Part shown: positions 34,307 to 42,613 of the stretch, one piece after another | How the letters are laid out: each line of letters starts with the position of its first letter | Numbering within the stretch: the first letter of the stretch is position 1 | Origin: DASZVP01 sp035546935 | Lineage (GTDB): Bacteria > Patescibacteriota > Saccharimonadia > Saccharimonadales > UBA4665 | Assembly: GCA_035546935.1 (NCBI GenBank) | Contig: DASZVP010000002.1 | Location: 124,001 to 188,000 of the forward strand | Length of the DNA stretch: 64,000 nt | Direction: 5' to 3' | Made by a program: the position numbers and the translations under genes | Notes under the pieces: model-generated | The model's input: only the letters and a program-made list of their open reading frames with translations | The model's database searches: none | What the model was told of the DNA's origin: nothing

Positions 34307-34489
34307 TTAATGGCTATGGCTGGGTTTCAACAAGTTTAGGGCAGCGATGACAATCACCGGCACGCTTAAGACGCCAGTCAAGTACTGAGCCAGGGAAGTG
34401 CTTTCGCCTGCTTTGAAAATATCGTGGAAAAATAAGAAATCTACGAACAAGAAGCCTAAAACTAATGCTGCGCTGAGTAATTTTTTCAT
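34307..34489 (-). CDS. Small two-helix membrane protein
   Basis: The 60-residue protein has two hydrophobic helices (about residues 4-24 and 35-54) and a His-rich end (KPSHSH). I recognise no family. TATAAT (34497-34502) ends 7 nt before the ATG, so the mRNA is probably leaderless. That clean promoter is the main reason to accept such a short ORF. An overlapping ORF in another frame is a shadow. Confidence 0.7.
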   Translation of the reverse strand: MKKLLSAALVLGFLFVDFLFFHDIFKAGESTSLAQYLTGVLSVPVIVIAALNLLKPSHSH

Positions 34490-34516
34490 ATTTTGTATTA
34501 TACACTGATGAGCAAG

Positions 34517-35290
34517 TTACAGGTGATCATGGATGAACTCGTACTGGCCCGCCGCTGACAAGGGTAGGGTTTGATGATCTACAACATCGAGGCCGAGAAC
34601 ATTCATCTCTGAAATGCTCCAGTTACCACCCTTGTCCACGCTTTCAACAAAGGCCACATGACCGTAGCCGCGAGTAGATATTTCCACAACTGCGCCAGGG
34701 CTGGGAAAGTGATCAACAATATAACCATCCGCGGCAGCTCGTTCGGACCATGTTGCGGCATTGCCCCAGGACCCGGGGACGGGGTGGCCGTTCTGGGCGC
34801 GGAGTTTAGCTGCCCACCAGGTGCAATTGCCCCATTCATAATAGTTAGTTAGACCGGCAGCGTTCGGGGTAGGGTTGCTGGCTGCGGCCGCAACGCCGGC
34901 GGCGAAAGTCGGCAGCGGCGCCGTCGTTTTCGTAACTTTACTGGCTAATTTGACTTGCAGCGGCGCAATAGTCGGCAGACTGGAGTCGGCAGCCGGCTTA
35001 ATAAACTTTGGCACATCAAGCATACTTATGCCGAACTGCAAGCTGCGGCCAAACGCTCGCGGCACGGTTAAAATATCGCCAATAATTTGCGAAGTCTTGG
35101 CAGCCGCATATTTCCAGACTGTCCGGGCGCCGATGCGCGGATCGGGCATATTATCGGCTGACGCTTTAACAGATACCACTACCAGAGAGGTGGCGATCAA
35201 GAGGGTAGTGGCGATGATAAATAATTTGGATAATAGTACATTTTTCGAGCTCTCCACCCCCTCTGCATCAGACGAGGGTAAATCTTCCAC
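34517..35290 (-). CDS. Exported CHAP-domain peptidoglycan hydrolase
   Basis: This 257-residue protein starts at GTG 35290. One membrane helix or signal (about 20-44) precedes a linker, then a CHAP domain. Cys156 in GNCTWWAA and His211 in YGHVAFVE, with E216 following, form the catalytic set, as in COG3942 surface antigens. It would cut peptide crosslinks or the amide bond of peptidoglycan, in self-remodelling or in attack on a host cell wall. A strong hairpin lies about 50 nt upstream. Confidence 0.88.
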   Translation of the reverse strand: MEDLPSSDAEGVESSKNVLLSKLFIIATTLLIATSLVVVSVKASADNMPDPRIGARTVWKYAAAKTSQIIGDILTVPRAFGRSLQFGISMLDVPKFIKPAADSSLPTIAPLQVKLASKVTKTTAPLPTFAAGVAAAASNPTPNAAGLTNYYEWGNCTWWAAKLRAQNGHPVPGSWGNAATWSERAAADGYIVDHFPSPGAVVEISTRGYGHVAFVESVDKGGNWSISEMNVLGLDVVDHQTLPLSAAGQYEFIHDHL

Positions 35291-35341
35291 GGTTCATCTA
35301 GCATTGCACGGTCGCGGCTGCGCCGCAGTGGCAAAACTTAC

Positions 35342-35389
35342 GACCGCCACGAAAGAACCGTCCTCAAGGGCGGTTTTTTCGTGGCGGTC
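35342..35389. terminator. Large hairpin, possibly bidirectional terminator or leader element
   Basis: GACCGCCACGAAA pairs perfectly with TTTCGTGGCGGTC, enclosing an inner stem AACCG / CGGTT with CC-TCAA-GG at the tip. On the plus strand the inner stem is followed by TTTTTT. It lies between the DUF4287 gene and the CHAP gene (both minus). It may end the DUF4287 transcript or act in the CHAP leader. Confidence 0.65.
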
Positions 35390-35449
35390 TCTAGTAGTCG
35401 TTATTGGATTTAAATTAGAGAGCGGCAGGACTTGCTATATAGCTGGTTT

Positions 35450-35674
35450 CTAGGCTTTGTTGCCGGCGAGCGTCCAATGAACAAGAGCGTTTGCGTGTCC
35501 GTGGCCCATTTGATACTTGAACTTTAGATAATTAACTATGTCCATATGCTTTTCTAGGCCGCATTCACTTATTATTTTCTGCCACTGGGCTATTGATTTA
35601 CCATATTTTTTCTCAATTGATGGGAAGTAAGACTCTGGGCCATATTTCGACCATTGTGCTGATTCTGCAGACAT
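35450..35674 (-). CDS. DUF4287-domain small protein
   Basis: From the ATG at 35674 this is 74 residues. It contains YFPSIEKKYGKSIAQWQKII, HMDIVNYLKF and GHGHANALVHW, the hallmark of DUF4287 (PF14117), a small domain often linked to DUF5655. The ORF is open to 35722, but the added N terminus (MVKYYHAHIL) does not fit the family. The function is not known. CAGGA lies about 10 nt before the chosen ATG. Confidence 0.8.
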   Translation of the reverse strand: MSAESAQWSKYGPESYFPSIEKKYGKSIAQWQKIISECGLEKHMDIVNYLKFKYQMGHGHANALVHWTLAGNKA

Positions 35675-35799
35675 TGACTTTGATCCTGAGACTAAAATGT
35701 GAGCGTGATAATATTTTACCATTTTGGAAGACAGGGTAGATGTGGCGGCACTTAGATTTCATGCCAGCCTGCATATAGCCGATTTACAGCTTCTGCTAG

Positions 35800-36138
35800 C
35801 TACTGCTTAATATCCCATCCGAAGTAAATTTCGGACCTACGGATTTTATCGCCGGCGAATGTGAGCACTTCGGTAATGCGCTTTTTTGTTCCATCCGGCA
35901 TGGTTTCTTCATACGTAACTACCACTTCGTCGTTCTGTTCAATTAAGCGCACAAAGTCATGCTTTACATGGCCGGCGGCACCCGGCCAGGCCAATTCAAA
36001 GAACCCGTTTCGGTCTAAAAAATGGTCGGGCGGAGCCTGCAACGTAAAGTCGGGAGTCAGTAGCTTTTCAACAAAATCACGGTCAGCCTCCGCAAAGGCT
36101 CTGTAGAACATTTTTGCCAGTTCAATGTGGTTGCTCAT
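35800..36138 (-). CDS. SnoaL-like / NTF2-fold protein
   Basis: From the ATG at 36138 this is 112 residues. The pattern ELAKMFYRAFAEADRDFVEKLLTPDF, later VKHDFVRLIEQNDEVVVTYEETM and EVLTFAGDKIRRSEIYFGWD, is a classic SnoaL/DUF4440 fold: a cone-shaped domain used for small ligands or polyketide-like substrates. The role here is unknown. TAATAT lies 7 nt from the ATG (leaderless). An upstream start at 36165 would lie in the tRNA-Lys terminator. Confidence 0.82.
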   Translation of the reverse strand: MSNHIELAKMFYRAFAEADRDFVEKLLTPDFTLQAPPDHFLDRNGFFELAWPGAAGHVKHDFVRLIEQNDEVVVTYEETMPDGTKKRITEVLTFAGDKIRRSEIYFGWDIKQ

Positions 36139-36154
36139 ACAGAATATATTAACA

Positions 36155-36176
36155 AAACTCCTCAAGCGAGGAGTTT
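36155..36176 (-). terminator. Terminator of tRNA-Lys
   Basis: AAACTCCTC-N4-GAGGAGTTT is a perfect 9-bp stem, followed on the minus strand by TTGTT. It lies 15 nt after the tRNA-Lys gene. Confidence 0.75.
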
Positions 36177-36190
36177 AAGCATAAGCGGCT

Positions 36191-36266
36191 TGGAGGGCCC
36201 AGCGGGGCTCGAACCCGCGACACGTGGATTAAAAGTCCACTGCTCTACCAACTGAGCTATAGGCCC
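36191..36266 (-). tRNA. tRNA-Lys (TTT)
   Basis: A full cloverleaf is read on the minus strand: acceptor GGGCCTA/TGGGCCC, D stem GCTC/GAGC, anticodon loop CTTTTAA, T arm GCGGG-TTCGAGC-CCCGC and encoded CCA. The discriminator reads T, where most tRNA-Lys have A. It is followed by a clear terminator. Confidence 0.94.
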
Positions 36267-36421
36267 ATGTCTAACGCTAGACTGCTGTGATGCAAAATAA
36301 CTCCTTACATTATCTATTTTTAGGCCGAAAAGTCAATCTGTTGCGCTCTGTTATTAACTATTTATTAAACCGCTGCTAGTTCGTTAGCAGCTTAAGCTTT
36401 TTAACTTGGTAGACTGCGGAC

Positions 36422-38566
36422 ATGCATTGGCTTGAACGCCGCACCACGCTGTGGCTACTGGCCAGTGCAGCAGTGTTGGTCGGCTTGGCTTTGGCGCCAG
36501 GTGGCTGGCACATTGGCTCGGTCTGGGGCTGGCTCGGAGTGGTGGCGTTTTTGGCCAGCCGCCGACCGTGGCTAAAAGTCATAGCCATTGTGGCTTGCGG
36601 CTTGGCATTGGGCAGCGCCCGGGGCGCGCTCTATCTCGCTAAACTGGCTCAGTACCAATCACTTTATGGCCAGTCAGTAACACTATTGGTACACGCAGCC
36701 AATGATGCTGTATACGGCACGCACAGCCAGCTAGCTTTTGATGCTGATCAGATACGATTCGAAGATGGTCAACGTTTGACAGGCAAACTCGAGGTTAGCG
36801 GCTTTGGGCTAAATACTGTGTGGCAGGGTGATGAAATTGAAGTCACGGGCAAATTGCGTCCCGGTTATGGTTCATTCCAGGGCGATATCAGTTTTGCGAA
36901 GCTATCTTTAGTGGAGCATCAGCCCAGTTTAGTTGCGACAATTCGTCGTAAGTTCGATGCTGGTATGCAAACCGCTTTGCCAGAACCACTAGCACCATTT
37001 GCACTTGGCTTGCTGATTGGCCAGCGCGCCACCTTGCCGCCAGAAATTAAGCAAAATCTGTTGCATGTCGGGCTGACGCACATTATTGCGGTATCGGGCT
37101 ACAATCTAACAATAATTTTGCAGGCCAGCGGCGGCATGCTGGCGCGCTTTTCAAAAAGACTGACCACAGTGCTGTCTTTCAGCCTGATTGGCGTGTTTCT
37201 GCTGCTGGCCGGCAGTAGCGCATCCATCGTCCGCGCTGCAATAGTTAGCATGTTAAGTATTGTCGCTAAATACTACGGCCGCAGCTTTAAGCCGCTTAAT
37301 TTGATATTACTGGCCGCCGCAGCCACGGCCTGGGCTAACCCGGTTTATATCTGGAGTGATGTTAGCTGGTACCTCAGTTTTCTAGCCTTTTATGGTGTAT
37401 TGGTCGTGGCGCCTTTGCTTCAAAAACGTTGGCCATGGCGTGGCTTTAAGAGCCTAATTGGCGCTGTGTGTTTAGAGACAATATGTGCCGAAATCATGAG
37501 CTGGCCATATATTGTTTACACGTTTGGCCAGATGTCGTGGATTGGTCTGCCAGCCAATGTGCTGGTGGTGACTTTAGTGCCGCTGGCCATGCTGCTCAGC
37601 CTGATCGCCGGCTTAGCCGGTATGTTGATGGCCCCGTTGGCGGGCTGGTTGGCCTGGCCAGCTCGACAGTTACTTAATTACATGCTGGACACGGCTCGGT
37701 TGCTGGCCGGCATCCCGCATGTCTTTATAGAAAATCTGCAGCTGCCGCTGGCGGGCCTGGTCAGTTTTTACGGCCTGGCCCTACTGATTGGGCTAATCAT
37801 TTGGGGCAAGACAAAAGGGCCAAAAGCTGATACAATAACAGATATGAGCGGACATTCCAAATGGTCAACCATTAAGCGCGAAAAAGGCGCCAAAGACGCT
37901 GCCCGCGGGGCACTTTTCACTAAACTTGGCAACGCCATTGCGATTGCGGCTCGCAGCGGCACTGATCCCGACACCAACTTCGCTTTGCGTCTGGCTGTCG
38001 AAAAGGCCAAGTCATCGAATATGCCGTTGGCCAACATTCAACGCTCGATTGACCGTGCCAAAGATAAAGATGCGGCCCAGCTGCAGGAAATTTTATACGA
38101 AGGTTACGGCCCCGGCGGCGTGGCTATTTTGGTGGAGTGCGCTACCGACAATATCAACCGCACCTATCCTGATGTGAAAACTGCCTTCGCCAAGCACGGT
38201 GGCAGCATTGCCGACAAAGGCAGCGTGGCTTTTCAATTTGATCGCAAAGGTGTGATTCGCGTCAACGGCAGTGGCGATGATGTCCTGATGGCCGCGCTGG
38301 ATGCTGGTGCCGAAGATGTTCAAGAGGAGGGCAATGAATCTGTTATTTACACCGCCCAAACCGATCTGGCCAAGGTGCGTGATGCGCTGCGCGAGGGTGG
38401 CTTGGAAGTCACCGAGGCCGAATTAACTTACGTGCCGAACAACACCGTTGAAATCACCGACAAAGACACGGCCGGCAAAATCATGCGCCTGATGGACGCT
38501 TTGGACGAGCTGGACGACGTCTCCAACACCCATGTCAACTTCGACATCGACGAAAGCTTGCTCTAG
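36422..38566 (+). CDS. comEC: ComEC/Rec2 DNA-uptake channel, read in frame into YebC
   Basis: Residues 1-474 are ComEC: N-terminal helices, an OB-like external domain (about 75-170), then the competence domain with GLTHIIAVSGYNLTI and several helices. It lacks the metallo-beta-lactamase domain found in long ComEC. The channel takes single-stranded DNA across the membrane. No stop codon separates it from yebC: the frame runs on through the YebC start (37844) to 38566, giving 714 residues. Either a true fusion is made, or ComEC should end near 37830 and a 1-nt indel hides the stop (TGA at 37828 and TAA at 37836 in the other frames). TAGACT lies 6 nt before the ATG. Confidence 0.88.
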   Translation: MHWLERRTTLWLLASAAVLVGLALAPGGWHIGSVWGWLGVVAFLASRRPWLKVIAIVACGLALGSARGALYLAKLAQYQSLYGQSVTLLVHAANDAVYGTHSQLAFDADQIRFEDGQRLTGKLEVSGFGLNTVWQGDEIEVTGKLRPGYGSFQGDISFAKLSLVEHQPSLVATIRRKFDAGMQTALPEPLAPFALGLLIGQRATLPPEIKQNLLHVGLTHIIAVSGYNLTIILQASGGMLARFSKRLTTVLSFSLIGVFLLLAGSSASIVRAAIVSMLSIVAKYYGRSFKPLNLILLAAAATAWANPVYIWSDVSWYLSFLAFYGVLVVAPLLQKRWPWRGFKSLIGAVCLETICAEIMSWPYIVYTFGQMSWIGLPANVLVVTLVPLAMLLSLIAGLAGMLMAPLAGWLAWPARQLLNYMLDTARLLAGIPHVFIENLQLPLAGLVSFYGLALLIGLIIWGKTKGPKADTITDMSGHSKWSTIKREKGAKDAARGALFTKLGNAIAIAARSGTDPDTNFALRLAVEKAKSSNMPLANIQRSIDRAKDKDAAQLQEILYEGYGPGGVAILVECATDNINRTYPDVKTAFAKHGGSIADKGSVAFQFDRKGVIRVNGSGDDVLMAALDAGAEDVQEEGNESVIYTAQTDLAKVRDALREGGLEVTEAELTYVPNNTVEITDKDTAGKIMRLMDALDELDDVSNTHVNFDIDESLL
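37808..37836 (+). promoter_or_regulatory. Candidate internal promoter for yebC
   Basis: AAGACA (37808-37813) and TACAAT (37831-37836) are 17 nt apart, and the -10 ends 7 nt before the yebC ATG. This matches the leaderless layout of neighbouring genes and lies inside the comEC frame. Confidence 0.55.
37844..38566 (+). CDS. yebC: YebC/PmpR family translation or transcription factor
   Basis: This is a full-length 240-residue YebC starting MSGHSKWSTIKREKGAKDAARG, the invariant family N terminus. GYGPGGVAILVECATDN and KHGGSIADKGSVAFQF are the other signature segments. YebC proteins help ribosomes pass polyproline stretches, and some act as DNA-binding regulators of recombination genes. It precedes ruvC-ruvA-ruvB, a common association. 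Its start lies in frame with comEC without a stop between; a TACAAT box 7 nt upstream suggests it is also made alone. Confidence 0.96.
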   Translation: MSGHSKWSTIKREKGAKDAARGALFTKLGNAIAIAARSGTDPDTNFALRLAVEKAKSSNMPLANIQRSIDRAKDKDAAQLQEILYEGYGPGGVAILVECATDNINRTYPDVKTAFAKHGGSIADKGSVAFQFDRKGVIRVNGSGDDVLMAALDAGAEDVQEEGNESVIYTAQTDLAKVRDALREGGLEVTEAELTYVPNNTVEITDKDTAGKIMRLMDALDELDDVSNTHVNFDIDESLL

Positions 38567-38604
38567 CTTGGCACATTTTGGGCGAAAAGCTGCGCTCCGC
38601 GCTC

Positions 38605-38623
38605 GCCGTATGGCAAATACGGC
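38605..38623. repeat. Hairpin between yebC and ruvC
   Basis: GCCGTAT-N5-ATACGGC is a perfect 7-bp stem in the 132-nt gap. A TTTTT run follows about 26 nt later, not directly, so it is a weak terminator candidate at best. Confidence 0.45.
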
Positions 38624-38698
38624 TCGTTTACGGTGCTCGTTTTTCACACCAAACTGCACTCAAGCGAGAGCAAGCTCGCCAGCTGCTACAATTAGCCT

Positions 38699-39169
38699 AT
38701 GAGAATTTTAGGCATCGATCCCGGCACCGGCATTTTGGGTTTCGGTGTGATCGAGGCCGCGAACGGCAAGGCGCAGCTGGTCGACGCGGGAGTGATTCGC
38801 ACACCTGTTAAAGAAGACGATGCGGTGCGGCTGCAGACCATTTTTGAAGAATTAACAGATATAATTGCGAGCAGCAAGCCGACAATTATGTCCGTGGAAA
38901 AGCTGTTTTTCTCTCAGAATGTAACCACGGCGATGACCGTCTCGCAGGCTCGCGGCGTGGTATTGCTGTGCGGTAAGCAGGCGGGTCTGGAAATTTTTGA
39001 ATACACGCCGCAACAAATTAAGCAAGGCCTGACTGGCTATGGTCGAGCTGACAAAAAACAGATGCAGGAAATGGTACGTGTAGTTTTGGGCCTCAAAACC
39101 GTACCCCAGCCGGACGACTGCGCCGACGCTTTGGCGGCAGCGCTGACTCACGCCCAAACTGTGAGATAA
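38699..39169 (+). CDS. ruvC: Holliday junction resolvase RuvC
   Basis: This 156-residue RNase H-fold nuclease cuts Holliday junctions. The acidic residues are in place: D7 in GIDPG, E in SVEKLFFS (about 67) and the C-terminal DDCADAL pair. QARGVVLLCGKQ and YTPQQIKQGLTGYGRADK are typical. TACAAT (38687-38692) lies 6 nt before the ATG (leaderless). ruvA follows after 7 nt. Confidence 0.97.
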   Translation: MRILGIDPGTGILGFGVIEAANGKAQLVDAGVIRTPVKEDDAVRLQTIFEELTDIIASSKPTIMSVEKLFFSQNVTTAMTVSQARGVVLLCGKQAGLEIFEYTPQQIKQGLTGYGRADKKQMQEMVRVVLGLKTVPQPDDCADALAAALTHAQTVR

Positions 39170-39176
39170 TTAAAGT

Positions 39177-39758
39177 ATGATTGCGACATTATCTGGCGTG
39201 GTGAGCGAAAAGCTGCTGGACGAAGTCGTTTTGGAAGTCGCCGGGGTTGGCTATGGCTTATTAGTGACGGTTGAAGATTACGGCCGGCTTCACAGTGGTG
39301 AGCCAGCTAAACTTTACGTTCATGAGCACATCCGCGAAGATTCGCACGATCTATATGGCTTCCTTTCTGCTGACACTAAAAATTTATTTGAACAACTGCT
39401 GAGCGTTAAAAACGTCGGCCCGAAGGTGGCTTTGGCAGTTTTGGGCATCGGCTCTGCCGAAATAGTGCGTACCGCCATAGCTGCCGGCGATGTTAAATTA
39501 CTGCAATCTGCCAAAGGCGTCGGTAAACGGGCTGCCGAGCAAATGGTGGTCGAGCTACGTGACAAAGTGGGCCTGGCAGCTGGTGCTGCCGCCGAAGATT
39601 TAGTCACCCGCGGCGGCGTCAACGCTGCCGACGAAGCCGTTCAAGGTCTATTGGCCTTGGGATACACAGAAACTGATGCCATGCTGGCGCTGCAACACGT
39701 CGATCCAAAACTATCGGCCGAAGATCGCATTAAACTAGCGCTGAAAGGTCAGGCATGA
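39177..39758 (+). CDS. ruvA: Holliday junction helicase subunit RuvA
   Basis: RuvA (193 residues) binds the four-way junction and loads RuvB. The OB domain (IATLSGVVSEKLLDEVVLEVAGVGYGL), two helix-hairpin-helix motifs (LLSVKNVGPKVAL, LLQSAKGVGKRAAEQMVVEL) and the RuvB-contacting C-terminal domain are visible. GATAAT overlapping the ruvC stop lies 6 nt before the ATG, so it may also have its own start of transcription. It overlaps ruvB by 4 nt (ATGA). Confidence 0.97.
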   Translation: MIATLSGVVSEKLLDEVVLEVAGVGYGLLVTVEDYGRLHSGEPAKLYVHEHIREDSHDLYGFLSADTKNLFEQLLSVKNVGPKVALAVLGIGSAEIVRTAIAAGDVKLLQSAKGVGKRAAEQMVVELRDKVGLAAGAAAEDLVTRGGVNAADEAVQGLLALGYTETDAMLALQHVDPKLSAEDRIKLALKGQA

Positions 39759-40792
39759 TTGACCGCATTGTCGACGCAACCGGCCAGGATGAAACGCCGC
39801 AAGAGGTAGAGCTGGAAATTACGCTGCGGCCGCGCGACTTTGCGAATTACATCGGTCAGGAGCGGTTGAAGCAAAATTTGCAGTTAGCAATTGCTGCAGC
39901 TAAAAAACGCGGCGAGCCGATTGACCACGTGCTGCTGCACGGGCCGCCCGGACTCGGCAAGACCACGCTGGCGAACGTCATCGCCCACGAAATGGGTGCC
40001 CAAATTCGCGTTACCAGCGGTCCGGCCATTGAGCGAGCCGGCGACCTAGCCAGCCTGCTGACCAACCTGAGCGACGGTGACATCTTATTTATTGACGAAA
40101 TTCACCGCCTGAACCGTAGCGTCGAAGAAGTGCTGTACAGTGCCATGGAAGACTTTAAGTTAGATATTATGTTGGGCAAGGGGCCGAGCGCCCGCAGCTT
40201 ACGCCTGGATCTGCCGAAGTTCACCATTATTGGCGCGACGACGCGGACTGGTGCGCTGGCCGCGCCGCTACGCGACCGTTTCGGCATGATTCACCGACTG
40301 GAGTTTTACACGCCGGAAGAAATCCAACAGATTATTGAGCGCGCTGCCAAAATTTTAGGCGTCAAAATCGACAAAAAGGCGGCCGGCGAGCTGGCTAAGC
40401 GCGCCCGGTTAACCCCGCGCATCGCTAACCGCCTGTTGAAGCGCGTTCGCGATTACGCCGATGTTAACGGCGACGGCATCATTGATGCAGCCATCAGCGA
40501 AAAAGCGCTGACACTATTGGACATCGACGATTTGGGTCTGGACGCCGCCGACCGTGCGCTGCTGGCCACAATTATCGACAATCACAGTGGCGGCCCGGTA
40601 GGCGTGGAAACGCTGGCCGCGCTGACCAGCGAAGAGCGGGGCACCATCGAAGATTTTTACGAGCCGTATCTTCTAAAAATCGGTTTGCTGGAACGCACAC
40701 CGCGCGGTCGCAAAGTGACGCCCAAGGCATATGCTCATCTGGGTAAAAAGGCCAAAAGCAAAAGTGATGACAAGCAGTCAACACTGTTATAA
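39755..40792 (+). CDS. ruvB: Holliday junction helicase motor RuvB
   Basis: RuvB is the AAA+ motor of branch migration. The 345-residue protein has Walker A GPPGLGKTT (about 63-71), Walker B FIDEIHR (about 112-118), sensor 1 IGATTR and the C-terminal winged helix ending RTPRGRKVTPKAYAHLG. The start ATG overlaps the ruvA stop. The stop codon overlaps the TATAAT box of the next gene. Confidence 0.98.
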   Translation: MIDRIVDATGQDETPQEVELEITLRPRDFANYIGQERLKQNLQLAIAAAKKRGEPIDHVLLHGPPGLGKTTLANVIAHEMGAQIRVTSGPAIERAGDLASLLTNLSDGDILFIDEIHRLNRSVEEVLYSAMEDFKLDIMLGKGPSARSLRLDLPKFTIIGATTRTGALAAPLRDRFGMIHRLEFYTPEEIQQIIERAAKILGVKIDKKAAGELAKRARLTPRIANRLLKRVRDYADVNGDGIIDAAISEKALTLLDIDDLGLDAADRALLATIIDNHSGGPVGVETLAALTSEERGTIEDFYEPYLLKIGLLERTPRGRKVTPKAYAHLGKKAKSKSDDKQSTLL

Positions 40793-40800
40793 TAAAAACC

Positions 40801-41655
40801 ATGTATCCGAACGACCCTAACCAGCCGCTGCCGCCGGCCCAGCAGCCATTGCAACCGGAGCAACCGCAGTACCCGCAGTACCAGCCCCAGCCACCACAAC
40901 CACCAATGCCAGATTATTCGCCAGCCACTGCCCAGCAAGTGCCAACCCTACCAGCACCTGCGCCGCAACCAGCTGAGAATCCGCACCTGCCCAAGAGTAC
41001 CGAGCACCACAAATCGAAGAATCCTTTCCATGTTATGCAGCCGGGTGAAGTAGAGATCTGTGAAATCAAGCGCCATCCAATCGGCATGTTCGGTATTTAC
41101 TTCGGTGTTGGCTTTTTGTTGTTAGTTTTGGCACTGTTAACTTACGGCGTAGCGCCTTCGGTGATTACCAGTGTCAGCACCAGCGAAGTATATGGTATCG
41201 GTACGCTTATCTTCTTTGTTTTTGCAGTTATGGCTCTGGGCTTCGCCTTTGTTTCCAATGTTGTTTATTGGGGTAACAGCTGGGTGCTAACTTCCGACAG
41301 TCTGACCCAAATTACCCAGACCAGCCTGTTTCACAAGCAGTCCAGCCAGCTCAGCCTAGGAAACCTGGAAGATGTGACAGCCGATCAAAACGGCATCATT
41401 CCGCATCTGCTAAACTTTGGTGTCTTAAGAGTGGAAACGGCTGGCGAACATGCCAAATTCCTGTTTTTGTACTGCCCGAACCCGAACTATTACGCGCAAC
41501 AGATCTTGGCGGCCCGCGAACAATTTGAACAAGATCGTCGCGGCACCGATCTGCAACGGCTTTATCGTGGGCCGGGCTCCTACGGACCGGGCCAGCCATC
41601 ACACCCTCAATATCAGCCGCCAGCCGATCCCTCAACACCGGCGCCTCAGGCTTAG
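40801..41655 (+). CDS. PH-domain (bPH2-like) membrane protein with Pro/Gln-rich ends
   Basis: This is 284 residues. The N-terminal 75 residues are Pro/Gln-rich repeats (PQYPQYQPQPPQPP), then a membrane hairpin of two helices (about 96-120 and 136-158), then a bacterial PH-like domain (SWVLTSDSLTQITQTSLFHKQSSQLSLGNLEDV) and a Pro-rich tail. Similar proteins are common in CPR genomes; the function is unknown. TATAAT (40788-40793) overlaps the ruvB stop and ends 7 nt before the ATG. Its TAG stop overlaps that of the convergent pilus operon. Confidence 0.82.
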   Translation: MYPNDPNQPLPPAQQPLQPEQPQYPQYQPQPPQPPMPDYSPATAQQVPTLPAPAPQPAENPHLPKSTEHHKSKNPFHVMQPGEVEICEIKRHPIGMFGIYFGVGFLLLVLALLTYGVAPSVITSVSTSEVYGIGTLIFFVFAVMALGFAFVSNVVYWGNSWVLTSDSLTQITQTSLFHKQSSQLSLGNLEDVTADQNGIIPHLLNFGVLRVETAGEHAKFLFLYCPNPNYYAQQILAAREQFEQDRRGTDLQRLYRGPGSYGPGQPSHPQYQPPADPSTPAPQA

Positions 41656-41951
41656 AAGCTGAACGGGTTGTTGCGGGCTTGTTCGAATAAACTGTGAACG
41701 TTAACGCTGTTATCCTGCAGGGAATTGAGCTGTTGGACGGTTGCCGGGTTAACATGTGCTGTTCGAATTGGGTCGTTTTGCTCGCTAATTTGCAGCTCCG
41801 AAGGCTGCGCACTATTCAAATTATTAACTTGCCAAAGCACGAAGGCGTATATAATGGCCACGATCAGCAAGAAGGCAGGTACGCTGTAGGCTGCCAGCTT
41901 TTGCAGGAGTGGGCGCAGGCGATTGGGCAGACTTTTCAATTTGTTGGCCAT
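41652..41951 (-). CDS. Small single-pass protein at the end of the pilMNO operon
   Basis: This 99-residue protein has a basic cytoplasmic N terminus, one helix (about 23-43) and an outer Asn/Gln/Ser-rich part. It follows pilO with a 1-nt overlap, the place where pilP lies in other bacteria, but no PilP domain is evident. It may be a lineage-specific alignment-complex protein. I recognise no family. Confidence 0.72.
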   Translation of the reverse strand: MANKLKSLPNRLRPLLQKLAAYSVPAFLLIVAIIYAFVLWQVNNLNSAQPSELQISEQNDPIRTAHVNPATVQQLNSLQDNSVNVHSLFEQARNNPFSF

Positions 41952-42613
41952 TATTTGTTCTCCGGTTTAATGTAAATATCGAGTGTTAAGGCAAATGACA
42001 CCCGGTTGGGGTCAGATTTAGTTGAGCTGGAAGTTGAACCGCCACCGGGCGTAATGTCAATCGAGCTAACCAAAGCGGTTAGGCGGTTTTGCTCTAAATC
42101 TGACAGAAAGTTAATAAACTGCGAGTAAGTACAGGGGTGACTGCTGTCGCTGGTGACGGTGAGGTCCAAGCTGTAAACGCCAGGAATCCCTGTGACTGGC
42201 TTCAACTGCGACAGACTGACAGCGCCGCTTTGCGCGGAAACTGCGGGGGCCGCAGCTGCGCCTTTGCTGGCACTGCCACCTAAAGTCGATGGTGGGAAAT
42301 CGATGGAAGCCAGCTGGACATTATTTTTATCGGCCAAGGCCACAATTTGGCGAACGGCTTGAGTCTGATCCTTATTTTGGGGCACCACCACCTGAGCAAT
42401 CTTGTAAAGACTGGTGTAATTCTTGATGTCGCGCTTGGCGGCCACTAGCTCAGTTTCCTCCTGAAGATCGGCCTGTTGCTTAGCGCGTAAGTCAACCAGC
42501 TTGGTGGATTTACTTTGGAGCATGGCGTTAATCTCGTAAGCGCCACCAACTAAGCCAATAAATAATAAGACAATCAGACCCAATAAGACGTAATAAAGGC
42601 GTTTACTGTTCAT
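41951..42613 (-). CDS. pilO: Type IV pilus alignment protein, PilO-like
   Basis: This 220-residue bitopic protein has a short N-terminal tail, a helix (about 7-28), a coiled coil with DLRAKQQADLQEETELVAAK, and an external ferredoxin-like domain with VYSLDLTVTSDSSHPCTYSQFINFLSDLEQNRLTA-type pattern broken by polar loops. Order after pilN and a 4-nt overlap support PilO, which pairs with PilN to link the inner-membrane platform. The sequence is diverged, so the call rests on fold and context. Confidence 0.82.
   Translation of the reverse strand: MNSKRLYYVLLGLIVLLFIGLVGGAYEINAMLQSKSTKLVDLRAKQQADLQEETELVAAKRDIKNYTSLYKIAQVVVPQNKDQTQAVRQIVALADKNNVQLASIDFPPSTLGGSASKGAAAAPAVSAQSGAVSLSQLKPVTGIPGVYSLDLTVTSDSSHPCTYSQFINFLSDLEQNRLTALVSSIDITPGGGSTSSSTKSDPNRVSFALTLDIYIKPENK

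Noticed and set aside
36155..36165. SnoaL-like gene starting at 36165
   Set aside because: That codon lies in the tRNA-Lys terminator stem. The ATG at 36138 has a -10 box 7 nt upstream.
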